Positions 25,497 to 34,578 of a stretch of DNA of 64,000 bases are shown piece by piece. Positions within the stretch are counted from its first letter, which is position 1, and every line of letters begins with the position of its first letter. The notes beneath the pieces were generated by a model. It saw nothing but the letters and a program-made list of their open reading frames with translations, made no database searches and had not been told where the DNA came from. A program made the translations under genes and the position numbers. The DNA comes from CAYJIX01 sp964370375 (GTDB lineage Bacteria > Desulfobacterota > Desulfovibrionia > Desulfovibrionales > Desulfovibrionaceae): contig CAYJIX010000004.1 in the NCBI GenBank assembly GCA_964370375.1, positions 1 through 64,000 of the forward strand, read 5' to 3'.

Positions 25497-27371
25497 ATGC
25501 AAATACAACGTCGTGTTGTAAAAACAGTATGCGCCGTCTTTTTTGCATTTGTAAGCATGCACGCCTTTGCACCACAGGGCGTATCGCAAACAATGCAAGA
25601 GTCGCAAGAAGTAGTGACAGATGTCTTAACCCTTGACGGTGTTCCTAAGTTTGCATGGAATAAACGCCATTATCCTCATGTTAATCCTGATGCCCCAAAA
25701 GGGGGGACTTTGCGATTATCTGCACGGGGAAGCTTTGACAGTTTGCACCGATTTATCGCGCGTGGGTTGCCTGCTGCAGGCCTTGGTTTGACCTACGATA
25801 CCCTTGGCACCGATGTGCCAGACCGCAGTCTTTTTGAAATCCACGGCCTTATTGCCGAAAAATTTGCAGTTGCCAAGGATCGATCCTACATCACCTTTCA
25901 TATCAATCCTAAGGCTCGTTTTCATGATGGTTCGCCCATAACAGCAGAGGATGTGGCCTTTACGTTTAACATCCTCATGGAGCAGGGCGCGCCTTCCTAT
26001 AAACAATATTATGCTTCAGTGTCAGGCGTCGAAGTTCTAGCTCCGTTAGAAGTTCGTTTCACGTTTAAAGACACCACCAACAAAGAATTGCCGCTCATCA
26101 TGGCTCAGCTTCCTGTGTTGTCAAAAGCGTATTGGCAGGGGAAGGATTTTTCAAAGCCAAGTTTTGACATTCCCTTGGGCAATGGCCCCTACAAGGTACA
26201 TGAATTTTCGGCAGGCAGCTATATTGAGCTTGAAAGAGTTAAGGATTACTGGGCAGCAGACCTTCCTGTAAACAAAGGGCGTTTCAATTTTGGCGCGTTG
26301 CGTTACGAATATTTTCGTGATGAAACCGTTTCAAGGGAGGCGTTTAAAGCAGGATCCTTTGACCTATACATGGAAGCCACAGCCAAGTCATGGGCCACAG
26401 CCTATACCGGCAGGGCCGTGGAAAATGGTGATATTGTCCGTGAGGAAATCTCGCTCAATTATCCTCAGGGGATGTATGGTTTTTTCTTCAATACGCGCAG
26501 ACCTCTTTTTGAGGATGTAAGGGTTCGCCGTGCCATTGGGCTTTTGTTTGACTTTGAATGGAGCAATAAGGCTCTTTTTTATAATCAATACCAGCGTTCT
26601 TACAGTTATTTTACCAACAGCGAATTGGCTTCTTCGGGAAAAATAACGCCAGAGGAAGAAGCGTTATTACGCCCCTATGCCGATACGTTGCCAAAAGAAA
26701 TATTTACAGAGGTTTTTTCCGTACCCAAAACAAAGGGTGACGGCACCATGCGTGAAGAGATGACAGAGGCCCTAAAGCTTTTGAGTGCTGCCGGATGGAA
26801 TATGCAAGACGGTGTTATGAAAAACGCACAAGGCGAAGCGTTAGAGTTTTCATTCATCCTTTCTTCACCAACCTTGCAGCGTACGATTATGCCTTTTAGG
26901 AATAACCTAAAACGGCTTGGCATTACCATGAATATCGCGGTCATAGACCAAACGCAATATGTCAACCGTATCCGTAGTTTTGACTTTGACATGATTTTAA
27001 GCCGCATCCCGCAAGGCAATTATCCCGGAAACGAACAACGCAATAATTGGACAAGCAATGCTGCAAAAACAGAAGGAACACGCAATTATATTGGGGTGAA
27101 TCTGCCTGTTGTGGATGAGCTTGTGGAGCGGATCATCAACGCTCAAGATAGAGAAAGCCTTATAACAGCTGCCCGTGCCTTGGATAGGGTATTGTTGTGG
27201 CATTATTATGTGGTGCCCGGCTGGTATTCCTCCACCAGTCGTATCGCGTTTTGGAGAAAGCTTGCGCACAACGGTTTACGCGATGTAGAGTGGGTGGATG
27301 TTTTCTCGTGGTGGATAGATGCCAAGGCTGAAGCAGAGCTTCTTGCCTCTGATACAGGATATGGGAAATAG
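25497..27371 (+). CDS. yejA: Peptide-type ABC transporter substrate-binding protein (YejA-like)
   Basis: A 624-residue periplasmic binding protein of family 5, with an N-terminal signal (MQIQRRVVKTVCAVFFAFVS) and the YejA-type opening HYPHVNPDAPKGGTLRL (about residues 62-78). Family 5 proteins bind oligopeptides, nickel or chelates. The closest style is YejA, whose system in E. coli takes up microcin C. Here it is flanked by an outer-membrane receptor and a TonB complex, so it should accept what the receptor delivers. AAGGGG precedes the ATG. Only 2 bp separate it from yejB. Confidence 0.94.
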   Translation: MQIQRRVVKTVCAVFFAFVSMHAFAPQGVSQTMQESQEVVTDVLTLDGVPKFAWNKRHYPHVNPDAPKGGTLRLSARGSFDSLHRFIARGLPAAGLGLTYDTLGTDVPDRSLFEIHGLIAEKFAVAKDRSYITFHINPKARFHDGSPITAEDVAFTFNILMEQGAPSYKQYYASVSGVEVLAPLEVRFTFKDTTNKELPLIMAQLPVLSKAYWQGKDFSKPSFDIPLGNGPYKVHEFSAGSYIELERVKDYWAADLPVNKGRFNFGALRYEYFRDETVSREAFKAGSFDLYMEATAKSWATAYTGRAVENGDIVREEISLNYPQGMYGFFFNTRRPLFEDVRVRRAIGLLFDFEWSNKALFYNQYQRSYSYFTNSELASSGKITPEEEALLRPYADTLPKEIFTEVFSVPKTKGDGTMREEMTEALKLLSAAGWNMQDGVMKNAQGEALEFSFILSSPTLQRTIMPFRNNLKRLGITMNIAVIDQTQYVNRIRSFDFDMILSRIPQGNYPGNEQRNNWTSNAAKTEGTRNYIGVNLPVVDELVERIINAQDRESLITAARALDRVLLWHYYVVPGWYSSTSRIAFWRKLAHNGLRDVEWVDVFSWWIDAKAEAELLASDTGYGK

Positions 27372-27373
27372 TA

Positions 27374-28480
27374 ATGTTTAACTACATCCTGCGTCGCCTT
27401 TTTTTACTCATTCCTACTTTTTTTGGCATCATTGCCTTGAACTTTTTTATTATCCAATCAGCCCCGGGCGGCCCTGTTGAACAGTATTTACTGACCCTTG
27501 AAGGACAGGGCGATGCCTATATGGAACGCATCGGCGGTGAAGGGGGCGATGCTGGCATTGAAGTAGAAGATGTTGACCAGGCTGCCAATTCTTCATCCCC
27601 GTATAAAGGTTCGCGCGGACTTTCCCCCGACATGATTGATGCTGTGGAAAAAATGTACGGCTTTGACAAGCCCATTGGCGAACGGTTTATGTTGATGCTC
27701 AAAAATTACCTGACCTTTGACTTTGGAGAAAGCTTTTTTAAAGGGCGGTCAGTCATGCAGCTTTTGGGCGATGCTTTGCCTGTGTCCATTTCCCTTGGAC
27801 TTTGGAGTACCCTTATTATTTACTTTATTTCTATACCCCTTGGCATACGCCGCGCTGTGAAGCACGGCAGCAAATTTGATGCGGTCACGGGCACCTTGGT
27901 TATTATCGGCGATGCCATCCCCGGCTTTTTGTTTGCGGTTTTGCTTATCGTGCTTTTTGCCGGTGGCAGTTATTGGAATATCTTTCCACTCAAAGGGCTT
28001 GTGTCGTCAAACTTTGCAGATTTAAGCTTTTTTGGAAAAATCGCTGATTATTTCATGCACCTTGCCTTGCCCTTATGCGCCATGGTCATAGGCGGCTTTG
28101 CAACCCTTACCATGCTGACAAAAAACTCTTTTTTAGACGAAATTCATAAACAATACACGACAACCGCCAAGGCCAAGGGCCTTGCGCCGAATCAGGTTTT
28201 GTACAGGCATGTGTTTAGAAACGCCATGCTCATTATTATAGCAGGTTTTCCCTCTGCCTTTGTGGGCATGTTTTTTACAGGATCCGTGCTCATTGAGGTG
28301 ATTTTTTCCCTTGATGGCATTGGGCTTTTAGGTTTTGAAGCGGCCATGACACGGGATTACCCCGTCATGTTTGCCACCTTATATCTATTTACGCTGCTTG
28401 GGCTTGCCATGCGTATTGTGTCGGACATTACCTATTCATTGGTTGATCCACGCATCACGTTTTCAGCGAGGGAGAAGTAA
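27374..28480 (+). CDS. yejB: ABC transporter permease (YejB-like)
   Basis: A 368-residue inner-membrane permease of the DppB/OppB type. It starts FNYILRRLFLLIPTFFGIIA, as YejB does, and carries the EAA-loop region (TTTAKAKGLAPNQVLYRHVF) that docks on the ATPase. Compared with OppB it is longer because of an insert at about residues 45-95, which is typical of YejB proteins. The start codon lies 2 bp after the yejA stop, so translation is coupled. It forms the channel with YejE. Confidence 0.95.
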   Translation: MFNYILRRLFLLIPTFFGIIALNFFIIQSAPGGPVEQYLLTLEGQGDAYMERIGGEGGDAGIEVEDVDQAANSSSPYKGSRGLSPDMIDAVEKMYGFDKPIGERFMLMLKNYLTFDFGESFFKGRSVMQLLGDALPVSISLGLWSTLIIYFISIPLGIRRAVKHGSKFDAVTGTLVIIGDAIPGFLFAVLLIVLFAGGSYWNIFPLKGLVSSNFADLSFFGKIADYFMHLALPLCAMVIGGFATLTMLTKNSFLDEIHKQYTTTAKAKGLAPNQVLYRHVFRNAMLIIIAGFPSAFVGMFFTGSVLIEVIFSLDGIGLLGFEAAMTRDYPVMFATLYLFTLLGLAMRIVSDITYSLVDPRITFSAREK

Positions 28481-28481
28481 A

Positions 28482-29522
28482 ATGTTTGCAAATGTTTCTC
28501 CATCAACTAAGCGCAAATGGGCAGCGTTTAGAGCGCATAAGCGTGGCTGGATTTCCTTATGGGTATTGCTCGCTTTTTTTGTGTGCAGCCTTTTTGCAGA
28601 AGTAATTGCCAACGAAAAACCACTATTGGTGCAGTATAAGGGCGAGATGTATTTTCCGCTTTTTGTGGAATATCCAGAAACAACCTTTGGCGGAACCTTG
28701 CCCATTTTGGCCAATTATCATGACCCTGTCATCAAAGAAAATATTGAAAAAGACGGCAAGATGATCTGGCCTTTGGTGCGTTTTTCGTACAACACCACCA
28801 ATTATGGCGTAGCCGATTATCCGGCTCCTCCCTCAGCAGACAATTGGCTTGGCACCGATGATCAAGGCAGGGACATGGTGGCACGTATTTTATACGGGTT
28901 TCGGATTTCCTTTTTGTTTGGCATGGCGCTTTGTATTGTAAGTTCCGTTGCCGGCATTGCCGCAGGATCTGTACAAGGTTACTATGGTGGCAAGGTGGAC
29001 TTATTATTCCAACGCTTTATGGAAATATGGTCAAGCTTGCCTACCTTATACGTGCTGATTATTTTTTCCAGTATGATTGTTATGGGCTTTTGGAGTCTGC
29101 TTTTTTTAATGATGTTGTTTAGCTGGATGGGGCTTGTGCATGTGGTGCGCGCAGAATTTTTACGCTGCCGCCAATTGAATTATGTTCGCGCAGCCAAGGC
29201 TTTGGGTGTTAGCAACAGGCACATCATTATCCGCCATATTTTGCCCAACGCCCTTGTGGCGACGATTACGTATTTGCCCTTTATTTTTAGCGGTTCCATC
29301 ACCACCTTAACCTCCTTGGATTTTATGGGATTTGGTATGCCGCCTGGCTCTCCTTCCTTAGGAGACCTTTTAGCGCAAGGCAAAAACAATCTGCATGCGC
29401 CATGGATTGGGATCAGTTCCTTCCTGGTTCTTGGCGGGTTGTTGTGCCTTTTTGTGTTTATTGGCGAAGCTGTTCGCGACGCTTTTGACCCAGATGGAGG
29501 CAAACGCCGTGGCCGCAAGTGA
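28482..29522 (+). CDS. yejE: ABC transporter permease (YejE-like)
   Basis: A 346-residue inner-membrane permease of the DppC/OppC type. The start at 28482 is set by GGGAGAAG upstream and the conserved N-terminal pattern SPSTKRKWAAFRAHKRGWIS. A longer frame from 28371 would overlap yejB by 110 bp and lacks support. The NWLGTDDQGRDMVARILYG motif of this permease class and the EAA loop (YVRAAKALGVSNRHIIIRHI) are clear. It starts 1 bp after the yejB stop and is followed directly by the ATPase gene. Confidence 0.95.
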   Translation: MFANVSPSTKRKWAAFRAHKRGWISLWVLLAFFVCSLFAEVIANEKPLLVQYKGEMYFPLFVEYPETTFGGTLPILANYHDPVIKENIEKDGKMIWPLVRFSYNTTNYGVADYPAPPSADNWLGTDDQGRDMVARILYGFRISFLFGMALCIVSSVAGIAAGSVQGYYGGKVDLLFQRFMEIWSSLPTLYVLIIFSSMIVMGFWSLLFLMMLFSWMGLVHVVRAEFLRCRQLNYVRAAKALGVSNRHIIIRHILPNALVATITYLPFIFSGSITTLTSLDFMGFGMPPGSPSLGDLLAQGKNNLHAPWIGISSFLVLGGLLCLFVFIGEAVRDAFDPDGGKRRGRK

Positions 29523-29523
29523 T

Positions 29524-31119
29524 ATGAATTTTTTGCAGGTAACAAACCTGAATATTATAGCAAAGTTGCCAGAAATCGGTGCAGAGGATCGCGTTCAGCA
29601 CCTTGTGCACGACGTGTCGTTTTCTATGCAAAAAGGGCGCGTATTGGGCCTTGTGGGTGAGAGCGGTTCCGGAAAAACCCTTACTGCTAAAGCCCTTATG
29701 GGTATTTTGCCTGTAGGTATCCACCGTACAGGTGGCGAGATTGCATTTGAAGGCGTAGCCTTACCCGTAGATGACGACAAGGCCATGCAGAACATCAGGG
29801 GCAAACGCATTGCCATGCTGTTTCAAGACCCCCTTGGCAGCTTTAACCCCTTGCACAGGATAGGACGGCAAATAGGCGAAGCCTTGATGCACCACACAGC
29901 CTGTTCAGCTGGTGAAGCGCATGAAAAAATCATAAAGATGTTGAGCCAAGTCGGCATCGAAGAACCAGAACGGATTATGAAATCCTTTCCGCATCAGCTT
30001 TCAGGTGGCCAGCGTCAACGTGCCATGCTTGCCATGGCCCTTATGACGAAGCCAGACCTTTTGATTGCCGATGAACCAACAACCGCTCTTGATGCCGCTA
30101 TTCAGCTTCAGGTCATTCGTGCTTTGCAAGAGGTCAAAAATAATGTGACGTTGCTTGTCATAAGCCATGATTTAGGCATGATGCGAGCTTTAGCCGACGA
30201 CCTATGCGTTATGCAAGACGGTAGGATTGTTGAAAGGGGGCCTACCCATGAAGTGCTTGATGCGCCCAAACATCCCTATACGCAAATGCTTGTGCAACAG
30301 GCAGAAAAGCAAAAGCCCATTCCGCTTTCTGCTGATGCGATGGCGGTACTTGACGTTAAACACCTGCATGTGAGGTATCCTTTAGGGTCAAGCTGGTTTT
30401 GGAAAAAAGCACCGACTCTTCATGCGGTGAATGATATTTCGTTCACGCTTAAACAAGGTGAATGTCTTGGTATTGTAGGCGAGAGCGGTTCAGGGAAATC
30501 CTCATTGGGGCTTGCGGCGTTGCGTTTGCTTGCTTCTGAGGGCGAGCTTGATTTTATGGGCACGCCTTTGCATGCCTTGCAGGAAAAGGCCTTACGCCCT
30601 CTTCGCAAGGGGTTACAGATAGTTTTTCAAGACCCCTTGGCTGCTCTTAATCCCAGACTGACGGTTGCAGCCTGCATTGCCGAAGGCCTGCGAGCACACA
30701 CAAGCCTGACAGCAGATGAGCTTGACGCCAAAGTGTGTACTGCCATGAAGGACGTAGAACTTGATCCACAAATTCGTTTTCGTTATCCGCATGAATTTTC
30801 AGGCGGCCAGTGTCAACGGATTTGTATAGCGCGTGTGCTTGTAATGGAACCACATGTGGTGGTGTTTGATGAACCGACATCTTCCTTGGACCGTAATACC
30901 CAGTTTCAAATAACGGGATTGATTCAAAGCTTGCAGCAGCGCTTAGGATTGGCCTGTCTTTTTATCACACACGATCTGATGTTGGCTCGTGCATTGTGCC
31001 ACAATGTACTGGTCATGCAGCAAGGCGTGTGCGTGGAATATGCTACAACGCAGCAACTTTTTACAGCACCTCAACATGACTATACGAAAATGCTTATTCA
31101 AGCGGCTTCGTTTGTATAG
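29524..31119 (+). CDS. yejF: ABC transporter ATP-binding protein, two fused ATPase domains (YejF-like)
   Basis: A 531-residue cytoplasmic ATPase with two complete nucleotide-binding domains in one chain. The first has Walker A GESGSGKT, signature LSGGQRQR and Walker B LLIADEPTTALD. The second has GESGSGKSS, FSGGQCQR and VVFDEPTSSLD. This tandem layout is the YejF/GsiA form. Starts at 29524 and 29494 are both possible. I chose 29524, which begins with the domain (MNFLQVTNLNI) and avoids overlap with yejE. Neither has a strong ribosome site, so translational coupling to yejE is likely. Confidence 0.94.
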   Translation: MNFLQVTNLNIIAKLPEIGAEDRVQHLVHDVSFSMQKGRVLGLVGESGSGKTLTAKALMGILPVGIHRTGGEIAFEGVALPVDDDKAMQNIRGKRIAMLFQDPLGSFNPLHRIGRQIGEALMHHTACSAGEAHEKIIKMLSQVGIEEPERIMKSFPHQLSGGQRQRAMLAMALMTKPDLLIADEPTTALDAAIQLQVIRALQEVKNNVTLLVISHDLGMMRALADDLCVMQDGRIVERGPTHEVLDAPKHPYTQMLVQQAEKQKPIPLSADAMAVLDVKHLHVRYPLGSSWFWKKAPTLHAVNDISFTLKQGECLGIVGESGSGKSSLGLAALRLLASEGELDFMGTPLHALQEKALRPLRKGLQIVFQDPLAALNPRLTVAACIAEGLRAHTSLTADELDAKVCTAMKDVELDPQIRFRYPHEFSGGQCQRICIARVLVMEPHVVVFDEPTSSLDRNTQFQITGLIQSLQQRLGLACLFITHDLMLARALCHNVLVMQQGVCVEYATTQQLFTAPQHDYTKMLIQAASFV

Positions 31120-31135
31120 TTTTAAAGGATACTCT

Positions 31136-31912
31136 ATGCAAGGATTTGAAACGGTGCGCACATGGACTGTTAGCGGTCTTGCGCTTTTTTGTTTGCTTTT
31201 TATGCTGCCTTCGCGGGCAGATGGGGCAGCACAAGAAGCTGCAAAAGCCCTGTCACAATCTGTGGATATGGAACAAAAAGCCATGGATGAAGGCGATGCC
31301 TGGGCGCGCAAAGAAACAGAATTACGTCAAGATATTCAGCAGGCAAGTTTGCAATCGGCCTGGTATGAGCTGCATATTAAAACCTTACAGCGTTATATTC
31401 AAACGGCTAAAGACAACGTGGTTGAGCTTGAACAAACAAAGCTAACCCTTGAACAATTAGAGCGCGCTCTAGAATCTGCCTTGATAGAAGAGGTTAAAAT
31501 CCTAAAAGAATTTGTACACAAAGACATGCCTTTTCTTATGCAAGAACGTGAACAGCGTTTGAGCTTTCTTAACGATTCTTTGAACGATTATACCGTAAGC
31601 TTGTCAGAAAAATTACGCCGTGTTTTTGAGGCCTTACAGGTAGAAAACGCCTATGCCACCGATATAGAAGTCAGCCGCGAAACCATACAGGCAACAGATG
31701 GCAATTATGCCGCTGATATCATTCGTATTGGTCGTGTGGGGCTTTTCGCGCTTTCGCCGGATTCTACACGGGCATGGCAGTACAGCGCGCAGGGCTACAT
31801 CCCTTTACCGCAGGAATTTATTGCTGGCTTGCACAGCATAGTGCAAGAAAATATACAAGGATTAGTGTTGCTGCCCTTTGAAAATGCAGGGAGCTACGGG
31901 GTGCAAAAATGA
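31136..31912 (+). CDS. DUF3450-type periplasmic coiled-coil protein of the TonB2 locus
   Basis: A 258-residue exported protein. A signal peptide-like N-terminus (MQGFETVRTWTVSGLALFCL, then LPSRADGA) is followed by a long helical, coiled-coil region (about 40-160) and a compact C-terminal domain (IIRIGRVGLFALSPDSTRAW). This is the layout of DUF3450 proteins, which occur next to TtpC-ExbB-ExbD-TonB in Vibrio-type TonB2 systems. Their precise job is not established. The start at 31136 has AAAGGA upstream, while an in-frame extension to 30989 overlaps yejF and has no support. The stop overlaps the next start (ATGA). Confidence 0.85.
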   Translation: MQGFETVRTWTVSGLALFCLLFMLPSRADGAAQEAAKALSQSVDMEQKAMDEGDAWARKETELRQDIQQASLQSAWYELHIKTLQRYIQTAKDNVVELEQTKLTLEQLERALESALIEEVKILKEFVHKDMPFLMQEREQRLSFLNDSLNDYTVSLSEKLRRVFEALQVENAYATDIEVSRETIQATDGNYAADIIRIGRVGLFALSPDSTRAWQYSAQGYIPLPQEFIAGLHSIVQENIQGLVLLPFENAGSYGVQK

Positions 31913-33324
31913 TGAAAGCTAGAATGTATACAACTAAAAAAGCCTTTTTTGTAAAGGCGTTATGTTTATCTATGATGATTGTGTGTTTTGTGGCTATGGC
32001 ATCTTCTGCCAAGGCTTCGCAAACTGTCAATACCGTGGTACAAAAAGCACAAAAAGACCGCCAAGAAACCCGTGAAGCTACAAACAAAATCGAAGCAGAC
32101 ATTGCCGCAGCGCAACAAACCCTGCAAAAAGAACGTAACGCCATTGTAAATAAAGTTGAAGAACAAAAGGCCCTGATCGAAACATTGCAGCAAGAGTTTG
32201 CCCAGTTAAAAGAACTTGAGCAATCTTTAAAAAACGAACTTGCAAATAAAGAAGACATGATGGACGCCGTACAAAGTACGGTTGGTAACAATGCAGGATT
32301 GTTTATACAATCTGCACCATCATATATAGTACAAAACCTTTCTGATGAAGAAAAAACACGCATAGAAACCTTATCGCTTAATAAAGAGTTCCCCAAGCTT
32401 GAGGAAATAGGAACGTTATTAAAGCTTTTACAACAAAGCCTAGCCCAAAGCGCAAACCTTAAACAATATGAAGAAACAATCGCCACACGTGAAGGAAAAG
32501 AAATTGCCGCAAACGTCCTGCATTTAGGCGCCTTCCAAGGCTTTTATCAAACAAAAGATAGGGCAGAGCAGGGCTATACGATTAAGGATACCTTGTTTGC
32601 ACCATTGTCTGTGGCAACGTACACACCTGATGACAAGGAAAAAGCCCTATTGGAACAGGCGTTTTCAGGCGGCAAAGTTTTACCCGTTGATGTGTCAAAA
32701 GGGGCCATTTTAACCCAACCCAGAAAAGTCTATTCTCTTTATGATACCATCCGTCAAAGCGGTGTTTTTGGCTGGTGTATCCTTGCCCTTGGTATGATCG
32801 CCATTTTGTTAACCCTTGAGCGTTGTTTTGTGCTTTTACGCATTCAAAAGAACGGCAAAACCCTTGTGAATGCTGTTATTGACGGTAACTATACGAGCAA
32901 TGCGTTGGAAAAAACTCCTTCAGGGCGTGTTCTTGCGCACATGATGGGCAAAGAGGTGAAGCAAAACATGGATCCACAAATCCTTGAATTGCGCGCTGAA
33001 GAGGCAGTTCTTAAAGAATTACAACCTCTTGAGCGGTTTTTACAAACCCTTAAGATTATAGCCGCAATTTCTCCTTTGCTTGGCCTTTTGGGTACCGTAT
33101 CAGGTATTGTATTAACATTTAGGGTTATTACTGATTTTGGTAACGGCGATCCCAAGCTTTTGTCAGGGGGGATTTCTGAAGCCCTTTTGACCACGGAAAT
33201 GGGCCTTTTAGTGGCTATTCCTATTTTGTTTGTACACCATTTTCTGCAAAACCGCGTGAATGCGGTCATGCTGGACATGGACATGGCAAGCACAACCTTT
33301 ATGCGCCATTTTTCGCGCACCTAA
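31909..33324 (+). CDS. ttpC: TtpC-like MotA/TolQ/ExbB-family proton channel protein
   Basis: A 471-residue protein. Its N-terminus is a signal-like hydrophobic segment (about 12-33). A periplasmic coiled-coil arm follows (about 36-250), then an ExbB/TolQ-type membrane domain with helices near 283-305, 383-405 (SPLLGLLGTVSGIVLTF) and 430-450. This long form is TtpC, the extra protein that Vibrio TonB2 complexes need in addition to ExbB. The gene starts at the ATGA overlap with the DUF3450 gene, so the two are translationally coupled. It probably couples the proton gradient to the outer-membrane receptor through the periplasm. Confidence 0.88.
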   Translation: MMKARMYTTKKAFFVKALCLSMMIVCFVAMASSAKASQTVNTVVQKAQKDRQETREATNKIEADIAAAQQTLQKERNAIVNKVEEQKALIETLQQEFAQLKELEQSLKNELANKEDMMDAVQSTVGNNAGLFIQSAPSYIVQNLSDEEKTRIETLSLNKEFPKLEEIGTLLKLLQQSLAQSANLKQYEETIATREGKEIAANVLHLGAFQGFYQTKDRAEQGYTIKDTLFAPLSVATYTPDDKEKALLEQAFSGGKVLPVDVSKGAILTQPRKVYSLYDTIRQSGVFGWCILALGMIAILLTLERCFVLLRIQKNGKTLVNAVIDGNYTSNALEKTPSGRVLAHMMGKEVKQNMDPQILELRAEEAVLKELQPLERFLQTLKIIAAISPLLGLLGTVSGIVLTFRVITDFGNGDPKLLSGGISEALLTTEMGLLVAIPILFVHHFLQNRVNAVMLDMDMASTTFMRHFSRT

Positions 33325-33552
33325 CAGCTTGTTGAAAAGGCCCGTTGGGATGTTAGCTGAACAATGTTTGTCAAGTTATGGGGAAAGAATTCCACTTTCC
33401 CCCAACATTGTCCGCTTCCTAGCCTTCGGTATTTTTGAACAACCTGTCTTTAATTGCTATTTTAGCATGATTAAAAAAGGGTCATGCCCTTACAAAGTTT
33501 TTACTAAATCGCTTTTACAACAGACTGTTAAAAGTGTGTGGGTTCGTACACT
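33325..33552 (+). repeat. Palindromic intergenic segment inside the TonB operon
   Basis: This 228-bp non-coding gap interrupts an operon whose other junctions overlap or lie within 15 bp. It contains a hairpin with ggggaaag (33380-33387) facing ctttcccc, flanked further out by caatgtt/aacattg. Its two ends carry cagcttgttgaaaaggcc (from 33326) and tttttgaacaacctg (about 33432-33446). These resemble the ends of the hairpin island at 50.5-50.8 kb and of the repeat at 62.6 kb. It looks like an inserted palindromic element; there is no coding content. Confidence 0.5.
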
Positions 33553-34167
33553 ATGGAACACGCGTTTTTAGATACCATTTTATCCGGATTTGAAAGCTTG
33601 TACAGCACCTCAATTTTACTTGTGGTGCTTATGGTGCTTTCGTTATGGGTGTGGACCTTGATCTGTTATGTAACCTTTAATTTTCGTATATCCATAAATA
33701 AAAATAGTGTTTTTTTGGCTACATATAGTGAATTTTGTCTAGAGCTTGCAAAAAGAAAACCGCCTAAAAAACTTTTTACAAAATGGGTCAAAACACAGGC
33801 AGAAGATATCGTGCAGCCCTTTGCCAATCATGTGCGAACCATCCTTTTGCTTGCGGCTTTGGCGCCTTTATTGGGACTTTTGGGAACAGTTGATGGCATG
33901 ATTGATACTTTTTATGCCCTTTCAGCGGTCAAAACAGAAGCGTCCAATGCGCAGCTTAGTGATGGCATCTCAAAAGCCTTGGCAACAACGCAGTACGGGC
34001 TTTTGGTTGCCATTCCGGCCTTGCTTGCCGGGGGCATTTTGTACCGTAAAACGCAAAAATTGCGCAACACCCTGCGTTCCATTGCCCTGCATGCCATGGA
34101 AGAAGAGTCGCGCACAAAAACGCACACGCATGAACATAGTATAAAGAAAGAAGGTGAGCAGATATGA
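33553..34167 (+). CDS. exbB: ExbB-like biopolymer transport protein
   Basis: A 204-residue inner-membrane protein with three hydrophobic segments and the MotA/TolQ/ExbB signature (APLLGLLGTVDGMIDTFYAL at about 107-126, then ATTQYGLLVAIPALLAGG). It forms the proton channel with ExbD. The start is not certain: GTG at 33538 is also in frame and neither has a good ribosome site. I chose ATG 33553. The stop overlaps the exbD start (ATGA). It is the second ExbB-family protein of this operon, after TtpC, as in Vibrio TonB2 systems. Confidence 0.92.
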   Translation: MEHAFLDTILSGFESLYSTSILLVVLMVLSLWVWTLICYVTFNFRISINKNSVFLATYSEFCLELAKRKPPKKLFTKWVKTQAEDIVQPFANHVRTILLLAALAPLLGLLGTVDGMIDTFYALSAVKTEASNAQLSDGISKALATTQYGLLVAIPALLAGGILYRKTQKLRNTLRSIALHAMEEESRTKTHTHEHSIKKEGEQI

Positions 34168-34565
34168 GAAGGCAAAGAACACAAAATACCTTGGGAACTA
34201 CAGATATTGATCTGACGCCGCTTATTGATATGGTGTTTATTTTGCTTATCTTTTTCATTGTTTCCACAAGCTTTATTCGCGAATCGGGCATCGTGGTGGA
34301 GCGCCCTGCCGCTGAAACAGGAGAAACGCAAAATATCCAAGTTGTGGTTGGGCTTGATGAAAATAATATCCTTTGGATTGAAGGAAAAAGCATAGATATT
34401 CGTACGCTTACCACTCGGATCAAACAAATGAAAGCTGAAAACGAAAACCTTGCCATTATTGTGGCTGCCGATGTGCAGGCAAACGCAGGTGTTTTGATTA
34501 AAGTTATTGATATGTGCAGATTAGGTGGCGTGCCAGATATAAGTGTGGCCACAAAAGAAGGATAA
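34164..34565 (+). CDS. exbD: ExbD-like biopolymer transport protein
   Basis: A 133-residue protein with a single N-terminal membrane helix carrying the essential Asp in DLTPLIDMVFILLIFFIV (Asp about 22) and a periplasmic domain ending in GGVPDISVATKEG, where family members have the (G)xxxVxLAT-like end. It pairs with ExbB to convert proton flow into TonB motion. It starts within the exbB stop codon, so expression is coupled. The gap to tonB is 13 bp. Confidence 0.95.
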   Translation: MRRQRTQNTLGTTDIDLTPLIDMVFILLIFFIVSTSFIRESGIVVERPAAETGETQNIQVVVGLDENNILWIEGKSIDIRTLTTRIKQMKAENENLAIIVAADVQANAGVLIKVIDMCRLGGVPDISVATKEG

Positions 34566-34578
34566 AAGGAAGGTTGTG

